Notes under the pieces: generated by a model
What the model saw: the letters and a program-made list of their open reading frames with translations, nothing else
The model's database searches: none
Told to the model about the DNA's origin: nothing
Position numbers and translations under genes: made by a program
Shown: positions 1-9,795 of the stretch, piece after piece
How positions within the stretch are numbered: the stretch's first letter is position 1
Layout: every line of letters starts with the position of its first letter
Source: Sabellastarte sp. h YS-2021
Taxonomy: Eukaryota; Annelida; Polychaeta; Sabellida; Sabellidae
Length of the DNA stretch: 64,000 nt
Assembly: GCA_964017235.1 (NCBI GenBank)
Contig: OZ024936.1
Coordinates: forward strand, 48,287,028-48,351,027
Direction: 5' to 3'

Positions 1-260
1 TGAGTTTCTGGAAAAGTTGCCAACAGACCCCGCAGACACCCTGCAGATAAAATGTTTCTCCGAAATCGCTCTATCTCGCACTGTTCCCGAGATAAATGCA
101 TTTTATGCAGAAATTCAAGATGGCTACGAAAAATAGAGGGAAACAGTTTTTGGGATAAGTTGGCAGCAGACTCTGCAGATATCCTGCGGGTCAAAAACTT
201 CGTCAAAATAGCTCTATCTCACCCCGTTTCCGAGATAAATAGGTTTTCAGAATATTTGTG
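1..260. repeat. Edge fragment of a ~150 bp satellite family
   Basis: Two diverged units carry the phrases 'aaatcgctctatctc' and 'caagatggc', which also mark the array at 33830-34740. The open frame through here (52-402) is a by-product of the repeat and not a gene. The unit is cut by the window edge. Confidence 0.6.
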
Positions 261-533
261 TCCAAAAAGCAATCATACAGCACAGAGCTCCACCAGGGAC
301 TTTTCCGAAAATTCCCAATTTTTTTTTAATCTCAAGAGTATGATCCAAAATTTTACCCAAAATGTAATCACTTCTACCTTTACGCAGGCACTATATGCAT
401 AAAAATTTCATGAAGATCTGCTCATTATTTGGGAGTAATGCCAACCAGAAAATCATTGAAAATACATTAAAAATTTCGGAATTTTTTTTATATCCAGAAT
501 ATGACAGACAGACAAAAGGAATATACCCAATAC

Positions 534-668
534 CTGCTACACAGAGATCCCTCACTACTTGTACATGATTGTTTTCACAGGCAAGCTGAATTGCTGTCTT
601 GTTAGACGAATCCAGTAAATCTACCATTGCACCGCACTGGATCAGACGCTGCACATTTTTTGTATTAC
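534..668 (-). CDS. Ankyrin-repeat protein, exon 5 (internal, gene continues beyond left edge)
   Basis: This is the fifth coding exon of the minus-strand ankyrin gene. It lies between an acceptor (TTTCAG before 668) and a donor (GTATTG after 534). It enters in phase 1 and joins exon 4 through a split glycine codon, giving a continuous ankyrin repeat: the A..LHLAAALG end of exon 4 runs into NTKNVQRLIQCGAMVDLLD, followed by a second TAIQLACENNHVQVVRDL unit. It ends in phase 1, so at least one more exon lies left of position 1. Ankyrin repeats bind proteins; no catalytic domain is visible in this window, so the specific function is unknown. Confidence 0.8.
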
Positions 669-1031
669 CTGAAACAGGTAAAAATATTTTAATAAACGGG
701 AAAATAGTATCAGGGATGTCAGTACCCCACAGCCTACAGAAATAGCATTGGACAACATGAGATGTAGAAGGCATGAAAAAGAACCAAGATAATGGCTACA
801 TTAGTTTTTAAGCGCGAGCCTCGCTAGAGCTCACGCTTCTACAGATTAATTTTTTTTTTTTTTTTTGTCTCCGGACTTTGATGAAATTGACAACACCTGT
901 GGATTCTGAATTTCCTTCTCTTGCTCTCCGATAGTTAAAAGGACATATGTCCTTTTGGCTTTTTCCCACACCTATGTCCTTCTTGCATCTGACTTTCATG
1001 AATTGTGGCACAGAGTGAGGACTATTTCTCT
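669..1031. other. Intron 4, unassigned part
   Basis: Nothing codes here. The stretch has a T17 run near 850-866 and a phrase 'gcgcgagcctcgctagagctc' that looks repeat-derived. Short open frames on both strands have no recognisable protein. Confidence 0.4.
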
Positions 1032-1112
1032 GCTCACTGAAGTTAAGGGGCAATGGGCTATGTTAGTACTTGGATGGGTGACCGTCTCAGGTCGGGACCA
1101 GCTGTGGGATGT
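1032..1112 (+). pseudogene. 5S rRNA-derived fragment (pseudogene or 5S-headed SINE)
   Basis: The phrase TTAGTACTTGGATGGGTGAC is the conserved internal-control part of animal 5S rRNA, preceded by a diverged 'ctgaagttaagg' (normally GAAG.TAAGC) and followed by a 'cagctgtggg' that resembles the gene's 3' end. The 5' third does not match 5S and there is no T-run terminator right after it. It is therefore a dead copy or the head of a 5S-derived SINE. Confidence 0.55.
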
Positions 1113-1577
1113 ATCTAAGTTGGAATTTCTTTGTGTCACGAGACTTTCGTAAATTCTAGTGGATCAAAACACCTTTTGGCCTAGTTTTCTCAATGGCCTT
1201 GTCCTTAGAGCTCCAAAAAAGACTAAGGCTGAAACAATTAATCATACCAACAGATTATAAGGTTATCAAAGCACTTTTCGATACCAATGCTGCAAAATCG
1301 GTGAACTGTTTTCTTGCATATATCACCCCATAGGAGATTTTACGCGATCGTTGAAACTTTTGAATATTTTGAGTTCATACATTAAAAGGTATCAAATTAA
1401 ACCTTTTTATCTGTATTTTATGTCTAAAATATGAAAATATAACATTATTGGCTGATTACTCCACAAATTTGGTGAGGTTTTCACTTTCTAGCATCTCGCA
1501 AACTGCCATATAGCTTATTTAAATCGAGAACACAAAGTCATGTCCATGCGACGTTTTCCCGCATTTTCTCAAACATA
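1113..1577. other. Intron 4, no feature recognised
   Basis: AT-rich sequence with no coding signal, no tandem repeat and no recognisable element end. Confidence 0.4.
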
Positions 1578-1585
1578 CTAAACCC

Positions 1586-2079
1586 TAGTGCTGGGAGATC
1601 GCTTGGATTTTACCTGTCGATGTTCGTATCAGAAATTTGTAAACAAACTTCGAACATTTCCGATCATGGAGTCGAAAGTGTAAACCAGACAGAAAAATCA
1701 AATATTAAATTATAAACCAGCAAATACACACAAATTATCACAAATATAACCAAAATATAACCTAAAGCCATTCACAGACGTCTCTCTCACTAACAGACCA
1801 TGCTTGATGTATCTTGACTTTTGATTGGCTAATTTATGATTACCTTGACAACAGTGGGAAAACCCCAAGGTATTTCTATTTACATTCGTTTTGTGATTTT
1901 AACTGATGAATATTTCAGATTTTACATAATATTACCCAGGTTAGTGTTTTATTGTAACCAAAAAGCTACAAAGAAATGAATTTAGCAAATATCGGTTGTA
2001 CTTAAATTTTACCAATCATTGATTGGCAATGAGCCAGCGAGCGATAATACCGAAGTTTGCAAACATCGTCCCAGCACTA
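1586..2079. mobile_element. Non-autonomous hAT element (494 bp) with 8 bp target duplication
   Basis: The ends are TAGTGCTGGGA and, inverted, TCCCAGCACTA. The element is flanked on both sides by the perfect 8 bp duplication CTAAACCC (1578-1585 and 2080-2087). An 8 bp duplication and TAG(N)GCTG-type ends are the hAT signature. There is no transposase, so it is a MITE. Confidence 0.85.
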
Positions 2080-2388
2080 CTAAACCCCAAAACAGTTAAT
2101 CAGTTAGTTCAGAGTTTATGCAAATACTACCCGGATAGAAAATTTTGCTAATAGTTCCAGCCTTAAAAGTAACCCCATATCTGTATAGTACACGTTGAAG
2201 AACAAGCCACCTCGTATTTCCATCCCGCCCCTTCACACATTCTTCGTGTATTTTAATACAACAAGTGAGAGATTGCAACAGTTATTTTTAACATTATTAA
2301 AAAGCGGTCCTAACTGCAAAAACACTTTCTGAGTTGTGACAATTCACCCCCAAAGGTGTCCTACCCAAATGTAAATCTCTCCCTACAG

Positions 2389-2501
2389 AGAGAATGTGGT
2401 GAAACCACAACCAAAGGCCTATTCAGCTGTACCTTATGACCCCAGCAGGGTGTGCCCTATGTGTAATGAAGCTTTCAGAACAGACTATTACTTATGTAAA
2501 G
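2389..2501 (+). CDS. Possible orphan exon with a Cys-x2-Cys motif
   Basis: A pyrimidine-rich tract and CAG (ending 2388) precede an open frame that reads VVKPQPKAYSAVPYDPSRVC and then PMCNEAFRTDYYLCK, before an AAAG|GTGCAG donor-like site. Composition is more protein-like than its surroundings and the CPMC pair suggests half of a zinc finger. It lies in intron 4 of the ankyrin gene on the opposite strand, and no partner exon is seen. It could be an exon of a nested gene, a gene fragment carried by an element, or chance. Confidence 0.3.
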
Positions 2502-2674
2502 GTGCAGGAGAAATAATACTTAAGAAAGAAAAAAAAGTATTTAAAGTAAAATATCAAAACATGACAATTTGGTTTGTGAATCATAAGTTATGAAGCTGTA
2601 AAATTTATGAATTGATCTATTAATTATTTGAAGCGGAGCAAGCAATGGAGATAGCACAATTAGATAAAAGTATA

Positions 2675-2898
2675 GAGTAAGAAATCTAAAATTCGCCACA
2701 TATTTGAAATTCACCACATGTTGAAATACTAATAAAATAAACTAATTGAGGTGAGATTTGTTAAATATACAGTAAACTTAGGCTTTTTGAACTGAAAAAT
2801 ACCAAATTTAAGACAAAAAATCATTTTCTTCATAAAATTAACTAAGGTTTTTGAGGTGGCGAATATTAGATTCCTGGCGAATTTTAGATTTCTTACTC
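2675..2898. mobile_element. TA-target MITE, copy 1 (224 bp)
   Basis: Inverted ends GAGTAAGAAATCTAAAATTC / GAATTTTAGATTTCTTACTC lie between TA dinucleotides (2673-2674, 2899-2900), the target duplication of Tc1/mariner-type elements. A second copy of the same length is at 4785-5008. Confidence 0.8.
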
Positions 2899-3039
2899 TA
2901 TATAATAGCCAGTTCCAGCAATCCATATAGCTTTGTGACAGAAGAAATATTTCACAAAAGTGCCAGAGGAAAATATTCTGGCAAGAGCCAAGGTCAATAA
3001 AACAACTAAGCACCACCATCCCACACACTGTTTCCTGAA

Positions 3040-3215
3040 ACAGAGCCCAGACAAGATTTTAAAGGTCAGGGTCACTAGAAAATGGTCACAGGTCAAAACA
3101 ACAAAACAAAGTCACACCATGAAACGGTACCACTGTACACCTACATCTTCTGCACCAATATCCCTGGTGAATATCAACTCCTTACAGTTTCTGATATAGT
3201 CCAGACAATAGTTTA
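3040..3215. repeat. ~148 bp dispersed tandem repeat, left part
   Basis: It carries phrases such as 'agacaagattttaaaggtca', 'gtcacaccatga' and 'aatatccctg.tgaatatcaact', which recur at 3540-3925, at 26550-26645 and, inverted, at 10080-10400. Confidence 0.65.
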
Positions 3216-3534
3216 AAGGTATTATTATTATTGTGTATTTAAACTCGGCGCAATATCTCCATATACTATAGGACTCAAAGCGCTATTTAACCAATCCGAC
3301 TGTACAGGTACAGCCCCAACTCACAAGTAACTGACATTCCCCTAACTGAAAGATAGAGGCTCAAGGATGACCATTTATCAACGTCCTTGAGGTTCTTTAA
3401 CCTGCCACTGGGGATAGGACCCAATGACAGAGGACCGCCATTTTAAGTGGTCATCCGAGCCACTATGTATCTGCCTGTACCTGGGATTGGGTTCCTAGAC
3501 AAGTGTGTTACCCGCTAGGCCACAGTGGTAAAGG
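3216..3534 (-). mobile_element. Probable tRNA-derived SINE
   Basis: Read on the minus strand, the 3534 end begins CCACTGTGGCCTAGCGGGTA, a tRNA-like A box with a degenerate B box about 35 bases on. The far end (3222-3235) is a run of ATT, the usual SINE tail. It has no coding content and separates the two halves of the 148 bp repeat, as an insertion would. Confidence 0.5.
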
Positions 3535-3539
3535 TAATT

Positions 3540-3925
3540 ACTGTAAGATCAAAGGTCAAATCAAGGTCACACCTACAGACCCATGGCCAAGTGTCAACTT
3601 CCTGCAACTTATGGCCACTCAGATATGAAGCAGATAAGATTTTGAAGGTCAGAGTCACTACAGCAAGGTCAAAGGTCAACCAAAATCATACCATGATGAC
3701 ACACACCTGGACCCCCAACCGCAACCAATATCCCTGCCAGGTATCAACTTCCTGCACCTAACGGTGTTCCAAATATAGCCCAGACATAAATTTAAGGCCA
3801 GGCTCACTGCAGCAAGGTCAAACGTCAAATCAAGATCACACCATGATGCTGCTCACTTATATCCCCAACAAATGCCACCTTCCTGTACCTAATGGATTCC
3901 ACAATACAGCCCAGACAAGATTTTC
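3540..3925. repeat. ~148 bp tandem repeat, about 2.5 units
   Basis: Units share 'caaggtcaaaggtcaa', 'caccatgatg', 'ccaggtatcaacttcctgca' and 'agcccagacaagatttt'. The open frame at 3525-3761 is repeat-derived. Confidence 0.75.
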
Positions 3926-4630
3926 CTAGAAGCCCACTCAACCATCAAGCTAGATGCCAAGGATGAAACAGACTTTAAAGGCTGTTTGGTAAAAATGTGA
4001 ACTAAATAATATCCTGTACACTTTGTGACAAATGGAGGAACTGTTCTTGCTGAGTTATTCCTTAATATTTAAGGTTTCATTTTAATTAAACAGAATGCAA
4101 AACTGTTTGGTCACTCACTGTTTTGACATTTACTTAGAACACAAACATGGAAAAAAATGTATTAGTTTGCTTTATATTGTGGGGAATTGTAATTACATTT
4201 TGTACATTACGATTTTTTTTAAACTTTATTTGTATAACCTAGTACATACTGCGTGTCTCTTTGCTTATACTTTTAAGGGTAGACTACAATTCTAGCTTCA
4301 GTAGAATTGCTTTTTGTAAAATTCTGTTGTGTTTAATTGTCTTTTTAACAAGAAACAACTATCAAGGCCAGCATTCACTAACATTCTCATTTTAAAAGTA
4401 ATTTTTGTCCTTAGAATTTTCTCAGAAAACAACTATTTCCAAGAAAAGTTCTTGGAACAAGAAAAAAAATCTAGGAAAAATAATTTCCAAATTCATGTGA
4501 ATATTTAGACATCTAATGGTAACAATGACAAATTGAGTATAAATATGTAACAACTGCTTCATGTACAAACAAACCTTGAATCTGTATACTGGGTGGGGAA
4601 AAAAATAAAATAAAGAAAAAATCGTTTAAC
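3926..4630. other. Intron 4, unassigned
   Basis: AT-rich and non-coding; no element ends or tandem repeats are recognised. A purine/A-rich tract sits at 4590-4620, just downstream of the exon 4 donor in gene orientation. Confidence 0.4.
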
Positions 4631-4763
4631 CTAAAGCAGCTGCTAAGTGCAAAGCTGTCCTCTTCTCATCATTCATTAGATTTACATTTGGTTTGGTAGA
4701 CAGGAGAAGGTTTAGAATCGTGACGTCATTCAGCTTTGCTGCTTCATGTATAGGCATGTTGTG
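4631..4763 (-). CDS. Ankyrin-repeat protein, exon 4
   Basis: The exon lies between acceptor TTTTTGTTTACAG and donor TTTAG|GTTAAAC. It enters in phase 0 and leaves in phase 1. It encodes HNMPIHEAAKLNDVTILNLL, then LSTKPNVNLMND and EKRTALHLAAAL, one whole ankyrin repeat plus the start of the next. The PIHEAAKLND and ALHLAA helices are the conserved ankyrin cores. Only 21 bases of intron separate its acceptor from the MITE at 4785-5008. Confidence 0.85.
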
Positions 4764-4784
4764 CTGTAAACAAAAATCATAATC

Positions 4785-5008
4785 GAGTAAGAAATCTAAA
4801 ATTCGCCACATATCTGAAATTCGCCACAAGTAAAATTACTAATAAAATAAATGAATTGAATTGAGATTTGTTAAATGTTTAGTAGATTAAGGCTTTTTGA
4901 ACTGAAAAATATCAAGTTTAAGACAAAACTTCATTTTTTTCATAGAATTAAGTAAGGTTTTAGAGGTGGCGAATTTTAGATTTCTGGCGAATTTGATATT
5001 TCTTACGC
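4785..5008. mobile_element. TA-target MITE, copy 2 (224 bp)
   Basis: This has the same inverted ends (GAGTAAGAAATCTAAAATTC) and length as the copy at 2675-2898, with one end degraded (GCGTAAGAAAT). The right flank is TA; the left flank has drifted to TC. It sits immediately upstream of the exon 4 splice acceptor. Confidence 0.8.
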
Positions 5009-5712
5009 TAACGATCCATCTCACATGGAGATCTAAAATTCTTTTTTTATATATCTATATATATGTAAGAGTTTTACATAAACAAAGAGACTGTCATCCT
5101 GATCCAAACAGTTCATCAAATTTTGATTTAAATATACACACCACAAGGCCTGCTACCTTGTCAATCCACTTGATTTAATAAAGTAACCCTGTAAACACAT
5201 ACAGGAAGAACTCAAATCAGATTTAGTGTATGCCTAAACCTTCCAATTACCACACAATTTGGTTTTATTTATACCTAATGTCTACTTATACCAGCAGAAA
5301 AAACTGCATTTTCTGATGATGGGGCACTAAAATTAGAGTCACAATTTAAAGGAATCTTTAAAACCAAAGACATAAATTTTATGACTTCGGATTAGTTTAG
5401 TTTACTATTAGCCAAGCTATAAAATGTTTCATGGGTGTACATGAGACATAAATACAACAAAAATACAGGATATTTGTGAGCAAAATTAAATAGTTTGTGT
5501 ATTCAGTCACCGTATATTGACAATGCATAATACAAGGGTGACATGGTTGGCCTTCACCCAACCACAGAGTCGAATCTTAGGACAGCACTGGGTGTCGAAA
5601 GCTGTAAACTCTGTATTATCGCCCGCATTTGGAAACCACTTTCACTGAAGTTTTCAGATTTGTGTCGCGAGATGGGTATTTGTTTACAAATATAAAGGGT
5701 CTGTAGATGCGC
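5009..5712. other. Intron 3, unassigned
   Basis: AT-rich non-coding sequence. The last 100 bases (from about 5610) share 'tagatgcgcag' with 6412-6420, so they may belong to the repeat block that follows. Confidence 0.35.
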
Positions 5713-6120
5713 AGTTTTACAAGGCTGGTTTAAGATGAAAACTACCAGCATATTTCCTGTTCACGGACTTGCCTCATTAATATTAATGAGCAAATATGCG
5801 CAGTCACGGCAGTTCTTTGAGGGTGTTTTCCGACAATATTTTACAAGGCTGGTTTAAGATGAAAACTACCAGCATAATTCCTGTTCACGGACTTGCCTCA
5901 TTAATATTAATGAGCAAATATGCGCAGTCACGGCACTTCTTTGAGGGGGTTTGGCGACAATATTTTACAAGGCTGGTTTAAGATGAAAACTACCAGCATA
6001 TTTCCTGTTCACGGACTTGCCTCATTAATATTAATGAGCAAATATGCGCAGTCACGGCAATTCTTTGTGGGGATTTCCTGACAATATTCTACAAGGCTGG
6101 TTTAAGATGAAAACTACCAG
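5713..6120 (+). repeat. 124 bp tandem repeat, three units plus part of a fourth
   Basis: The phrase 'acaaggctggtttaagatga' recurs at an exact 124 bp step. Each full unit carries the 18 bp perfect palindrome CTCATTAATATTAATGAG at 5773-5790, 5897-5914 and 6021-6038. The array ends 35 bp before the ATG of a candidate exon at 6155. It could be a repeated promoter or an internal array of a MITE. Confidence 0.85.
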
Positions 6121-6154
6121 CATGTTATATACCACAATATTATCCTTCGCCACA

Positions 6155-6265
6155 ATGAGCGAAAATAGGGAACCAGAGATTATGCTGTATTTTACTGCTG
6201 AAGAATTTCGTCGAAATGACGTGATAACTTCTAGGACATGCAAAAGCACCTTCGAGTGGTTGAAG
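6155..6265 (+). CDS. Candidate first coding exon (37 codons), function unknown
   Basis: An ATG in a fair context (cacaATGAGC) opens a 37-codon frame, MSENREPEIMLYFTAEEFRR then NDVITSRTCKSTFEWLK, ending at AAG|GTAAAAC, a good splice donor. The composition is protein-like and the frame stays in phase 0. It directly follows the 124 bp tandem repeat, on the strand opposite the ankyrin gene. No family is recognised and no second exon is found, so it may be a captured gene fragment. Confidence 0.35.
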
Positions 6266-6851
6266 GTAAAACTACGGAGTTTGAATATTTTCATTGTCTC
6301 TGCCAGAGGTTTCCTCTATTTTGATTGGCTAAACGAAAAATGTATAGTACTACCGTGACGTCACTTCATTCATTAATTTCTTTGCGGTTTATTTGTTTGA
6401 CAAATGGGTAGATGCGCAGACAACATTTTTACATTAACAGTGACTGCGTGATAAACCAGCAGACCAATAAATTAATTGGGGTTTCCACATCTAGAAACCA
6501 GCAGACGAAACGGTTAAAAAAGACTCGTTCGAGTAGGCCATTACAATGGGGAAAACAATAGTTTCTAGGACATACGGGTTCTTTGAGAAAGCCAGACGAA
6601 GTGCTAGACATGCTTTTTACTTCATAAAATATAACTTAATAAAGGCATTAAAAATCTTCAAAATGGCAGAGTGTATAATATACACCTTAGTGTACAGATA
6701 TGTGAAGAAATATTATGCAGAATTTGATATTTAAGGGCTTAAACGGCCAATTTAAAATCGTGGCCGCAACTCAGTACATAACTCGAATCAAAGATTCGAC
6801 TAATAAGTAAAAATAATAAAGTATTTCTGTCAATATTTTATGTATTTGTTG
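6266..6851. other. Intron 3, unassigned
   Basis: No element or exon is assignable. A second open stretch at 6546-6734 begins with ATG and reads MGKTIVSRTYGFFEKARRSA; it has no known family and no clear splice sites. Confidence 0.3.
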
Positions 6852-6855
6852 TTAA

Positions 6856-7712
6856 CCCTTTCGCTACCATCTATGACGACTAGCAGTTGACGCCAATGTG
6901 TATTACAAGTAGGGCAGGGTCGGTAACACTGGTATCTCGGTATCGAGACCAATTCACTTCAACACCGTGGTGACACTTTACAGCCGGTATTTCGAATGTC
7001 AGCATATAATATTGCGAGAAAACGTAAAGTATTAGAAACAAACCTCAAATCTGAAGAAATTACAAACTTTTATCCAATATTTTTATATATTTTATCACTT
7101 TTATAGTGATTTCTTTCAGAACTCCAATGTTTTCTTTTCGCGAATCTTACTTCCGGTTGGTGGGCCCATTCGATTGGGGATATTGTAGAACGTAATTTCT
7201 TCTTTCGGTATCCCGGAATCGGTACGTTTTTACACTGGCGGGATACCAAAATGAAAAATCTGCTACCAACCCTGCCCTAATTACAAGGTACCATGTCTGT
7301 CGACACAGGGTCGACGGCAATAATATTGATTTCTTCTTTCCCTTCAGTATACTGCAATACATTTTCTTTGGTTTATCAGTATTACAACGATTGCTTAAGT
7401 AAAATATATGTAAGTTATACTATATTTTCATATATTTCAACATTTTTACCTATTTTAACTGGTTTTTGTATATATTGCCGTATTTATCGCATATAGCTGC
7501 ATATTGTTTACTCATGGTTATATTTATTTGGGGAATTCCCTTGAATTTTCCCATTCGACTTTCATCAATTCCTAATGAAATATGCCGAAAAATACTGCAA
7601 ATGAAGTGTATAAGATAGTGAGTTAATGTTTTACTTTATTGGCGTTTCTGACGTGATAGGACGTCATATGGCTACAGTCCCCCAGAATAACGATCCTTCA
7701 GTAGCGAAAGGG
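6856..7712. mobile_element. piggyBac-type MITE interrupted by a hAT MITE
   Basis: The ends CCCTTTCGCTAC and GTAGCGAAAGGG are perfect inverted repeats flanked by TTAA on both sides (6852-6855, 7713-7716). TTAA plus CCCT ends define piggyBac elements. It has no transposase. Removing the nested hAT element and one target copy leaves about 479 bp. Confidence 0.85.
6910..7279. mobile_element. hAT MITE, 370 bp family, copy 1
   Basis: The ends TAGGGCAGGGTCGGTA / ACC..CCCTGCCCTA are flanked by the perfect 8 bp duplication ATTACAAG (6902-6909, 7280-7287). It sits inside the piggyBac MITE. Copy 2, of exactly the same length but opposite orientation, is at 29292-29661. Confidence 0.9.
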
Positions 7713-7809
7713 TTAAATATGTCCTTATTTGAAAACAAGTTGTTCACATCTGTTATCAGATTTTTGTTTACATTTGTATGAATCAAACAAAAAGCATGTA
7801 TTAACATAC

Positions 7810-7932
7810 ACTGTACAGGAAGGAAGACCCCTCATCAAGCTTGGCCCCAATGTTGATGAGATGCTCCACAATTTCTGGTTGTTTGTTCATCACTGCCATA
7901 AACAGTGCAGAATCCCCAGCAGCTGTCTTTGA
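7810..7932 (-). CDS. Ankyrin-repeat protein, exon 3
   Basis: Acceptor TTTATTTTCAG precedes 7932 and donor GTATGT follows 7810. The exon is 41 codons in phase 0 on both sides. It encodes SKTAAGDSALFMAVMNKQPE, then IVEHLINIGAKLDEGSSFLYS. The SALFMAVMNKQPEIVEHLINIGA stretch is a clear ankyrin repeat and joins the PIHEAAKLND start of exon 4 without a phase problem. A plus-strand open frame over the same bases (7729-7932) is its antisense shadow. Confidence 0.85.
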
Positions 7933-8222
7933 CTGAAAATAAACACAGAAAATTTTGTTAATTTAAGTTTTCACCAAAAATACTCAAAATTTCACAACAA
8001 ATAGTTACTTGCTGGAGCTATCCATCCCATTCACCAATACAGAGATGCAAAATTAAAGGCTTTTTATTAAATCAACTGCGTGCCATATTTGACCCATATA
8101 GAGGGATATACAGAGCGGGATATATATTTTTTTTTCATATACAACAGCACCTCTGTACCATGGATAATAAGTGTCAATAACTTCCAGTTATTCATTAATA
8201 TTGGAATAAAAGACATACTTGA

Positions 8223-8308
8223 GTGCTTTATGATGGTTTTAAACTATTGATCGGCTGACTATTAAAGCCACGAAGCCCGATCAATAGTTTAAAACCATCA
8301 TAAAGCAC
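8223..8308. repeat. Perfect 32 bp inverted repeat (hairpin), core of a foldback MITE
   Basis: Arms 8223-8254 and 8277-8308 are exact reverse complements around a 22-base loop. Weaker pairing continues outward (AAAGACA.. on both sides), suggesting a larger foldback element of roughly 8190-8345. No target duplication could be fixed. Confidence 0.8.
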
Positions 8309-8345
8309 GAGAATTTGTCTTTCATTCATATTCTAAAATAGTTTC

Positions 8346-9005
8346 ATTGATATTTGGTTCAAAATAAGGAGTAAATCTTATGCACAATTCAAAACAAATC
8401 CAATGCCATGTTGGCTGTTCTATCAACGAAACATACATAGCGATATCTAAGGTAAAAAAATAAGTATTATTCTATTATTCTATTTTCATACAATTTGTTA
8501 TGAAATATTAAGAGACTGTCACTGTAGATGCTTTCAATTTGTTGTAAGCTTTAAAACAATATGCTATTTATTAAAATCAAGCAAGAAATGACAATTTTAT
8601 GAATATTTTAACCGCGAGTCATTTGTTTACATTTGTAGGCAAAGGGAGGATGCACGCAGAATTCAACAGCGTTATTTTATTTACCGTTCTATATTCGCGA
8701 TTCCAGCATTGCGCAAAAGATGTGTCTAAGGTCACTGCGCAGTATACCATTTTAGAATATCTCAGAAACTAGATAATCTAGAAATATGTATTATATATCA
8801 TTAGAATGGTCTTGTTATAACTCTTCTGCTGGTGTTTGTTGCATAAAATTCCATGCAGAAATGGCCGAGAAATAGCAAGTAAAAGATCAATGTTTATATT
8901 GACTGGTGTCCCTGTGTATATGAAAGCCTGTTTCACATTCTTTCTTTAAATGTGGATTTATTTAAGTCATAAAACATACGAAATTGTGGATAATGAAGTA
9001 AAACA
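8346..9005. other. Intron 2, no feature recognised
   Basis: AT-rich, non-coding. No tandem or inverted repeat of note. Confidence 0.35.
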
Positions 9006-9011
9006 TTTCTC

Positions 9012-9143
9012 ATGAGACATCTACAGAAAAAACATATCACTCATGAAGATTAACAGCATAATACTTGTGCTGCGCACTTGTTTAATATTATCATCTTCAT
9101 TTGTGATATATGTTTTCTGTATATGTCATTCGTGAAGTTTTTC
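9012..9143. repeat. Imperfect foldback repeat
   Basis: The left arm (tacagaaaaaacatatcac, then atgaagat) pairs with the right arm (atcttcat, then gtgatatatgttttctgta) around an inner 'acttgtgctgcgcacttgt' palindrome. It is a decayed MITE or a structured relic. Confidence 0.6.
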
Positions 9144-9795
9144 TATTATAGCACCAAGTCTGGTCCACTATAACAGGGGCGAATGAGTTACAGTAGTCCG
9201 TGCCAATAGGTCCACTTGCTAACTTGGAACATTAATTTTGAGAGCTGTGAACAGTGAATTCATCTTTGAACATTTTGGAAACAAGATTTCTATGACAAAT
9301 AGCTAGTGATAGTAAACTGATTCCTGAAATAGTATTTCACTAATGCAAACAGAAGTTCTGAGAATCTACATTAGCATTTTACTTGAGGACACAGGTGCAG
9401 GATAGCTGGTTAAAAATACCATATAAATTGCTATTTCAGCTGGAAGAAAATTTCACTAATTCCTAAATTTTTAGGAAATCCATACAATATATTTTCACTA
9501 ATGGCGAAACTCTACTAAAGAGATCAATACAGGTGTCAAATTTGATTACAATAGTAACTTGTTCAAGTAATATCCATTGTATAATATACAAGATTCAAAC
9601 TCTCAGTAATGAGATGAGAAATTCACCTATACTTCATAAACACACTAACACGGATCTTGATAAACTATACAGTGAGTTAAAGTAATTACTAGTTATGTGA
9701 ATGGTAAATAAGTAATCAAGTTAACCTATTGTTTGTGATGGAAATGATGAAATTCATAGTGAATATTTTAAAAGAAAAGATTGTTTAAAAGATAA
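9144..9795. other. Intron 2, unassigned
   Basis: Non-coding AT-rich sequence without recognised elements. Confidence 0.35.

Noticed and set aside
808-1152. Opposed short open frames around a T17 run
   Set aside because: No splice sites, no family and low-complexity peptides (poly-Lys from the T-run).
7729-7932. Plus-strand open frame of 67 codons
   Set aside because: It is the antisense of ankyrin exon 3, which has proper splice sites and a clear repeat.
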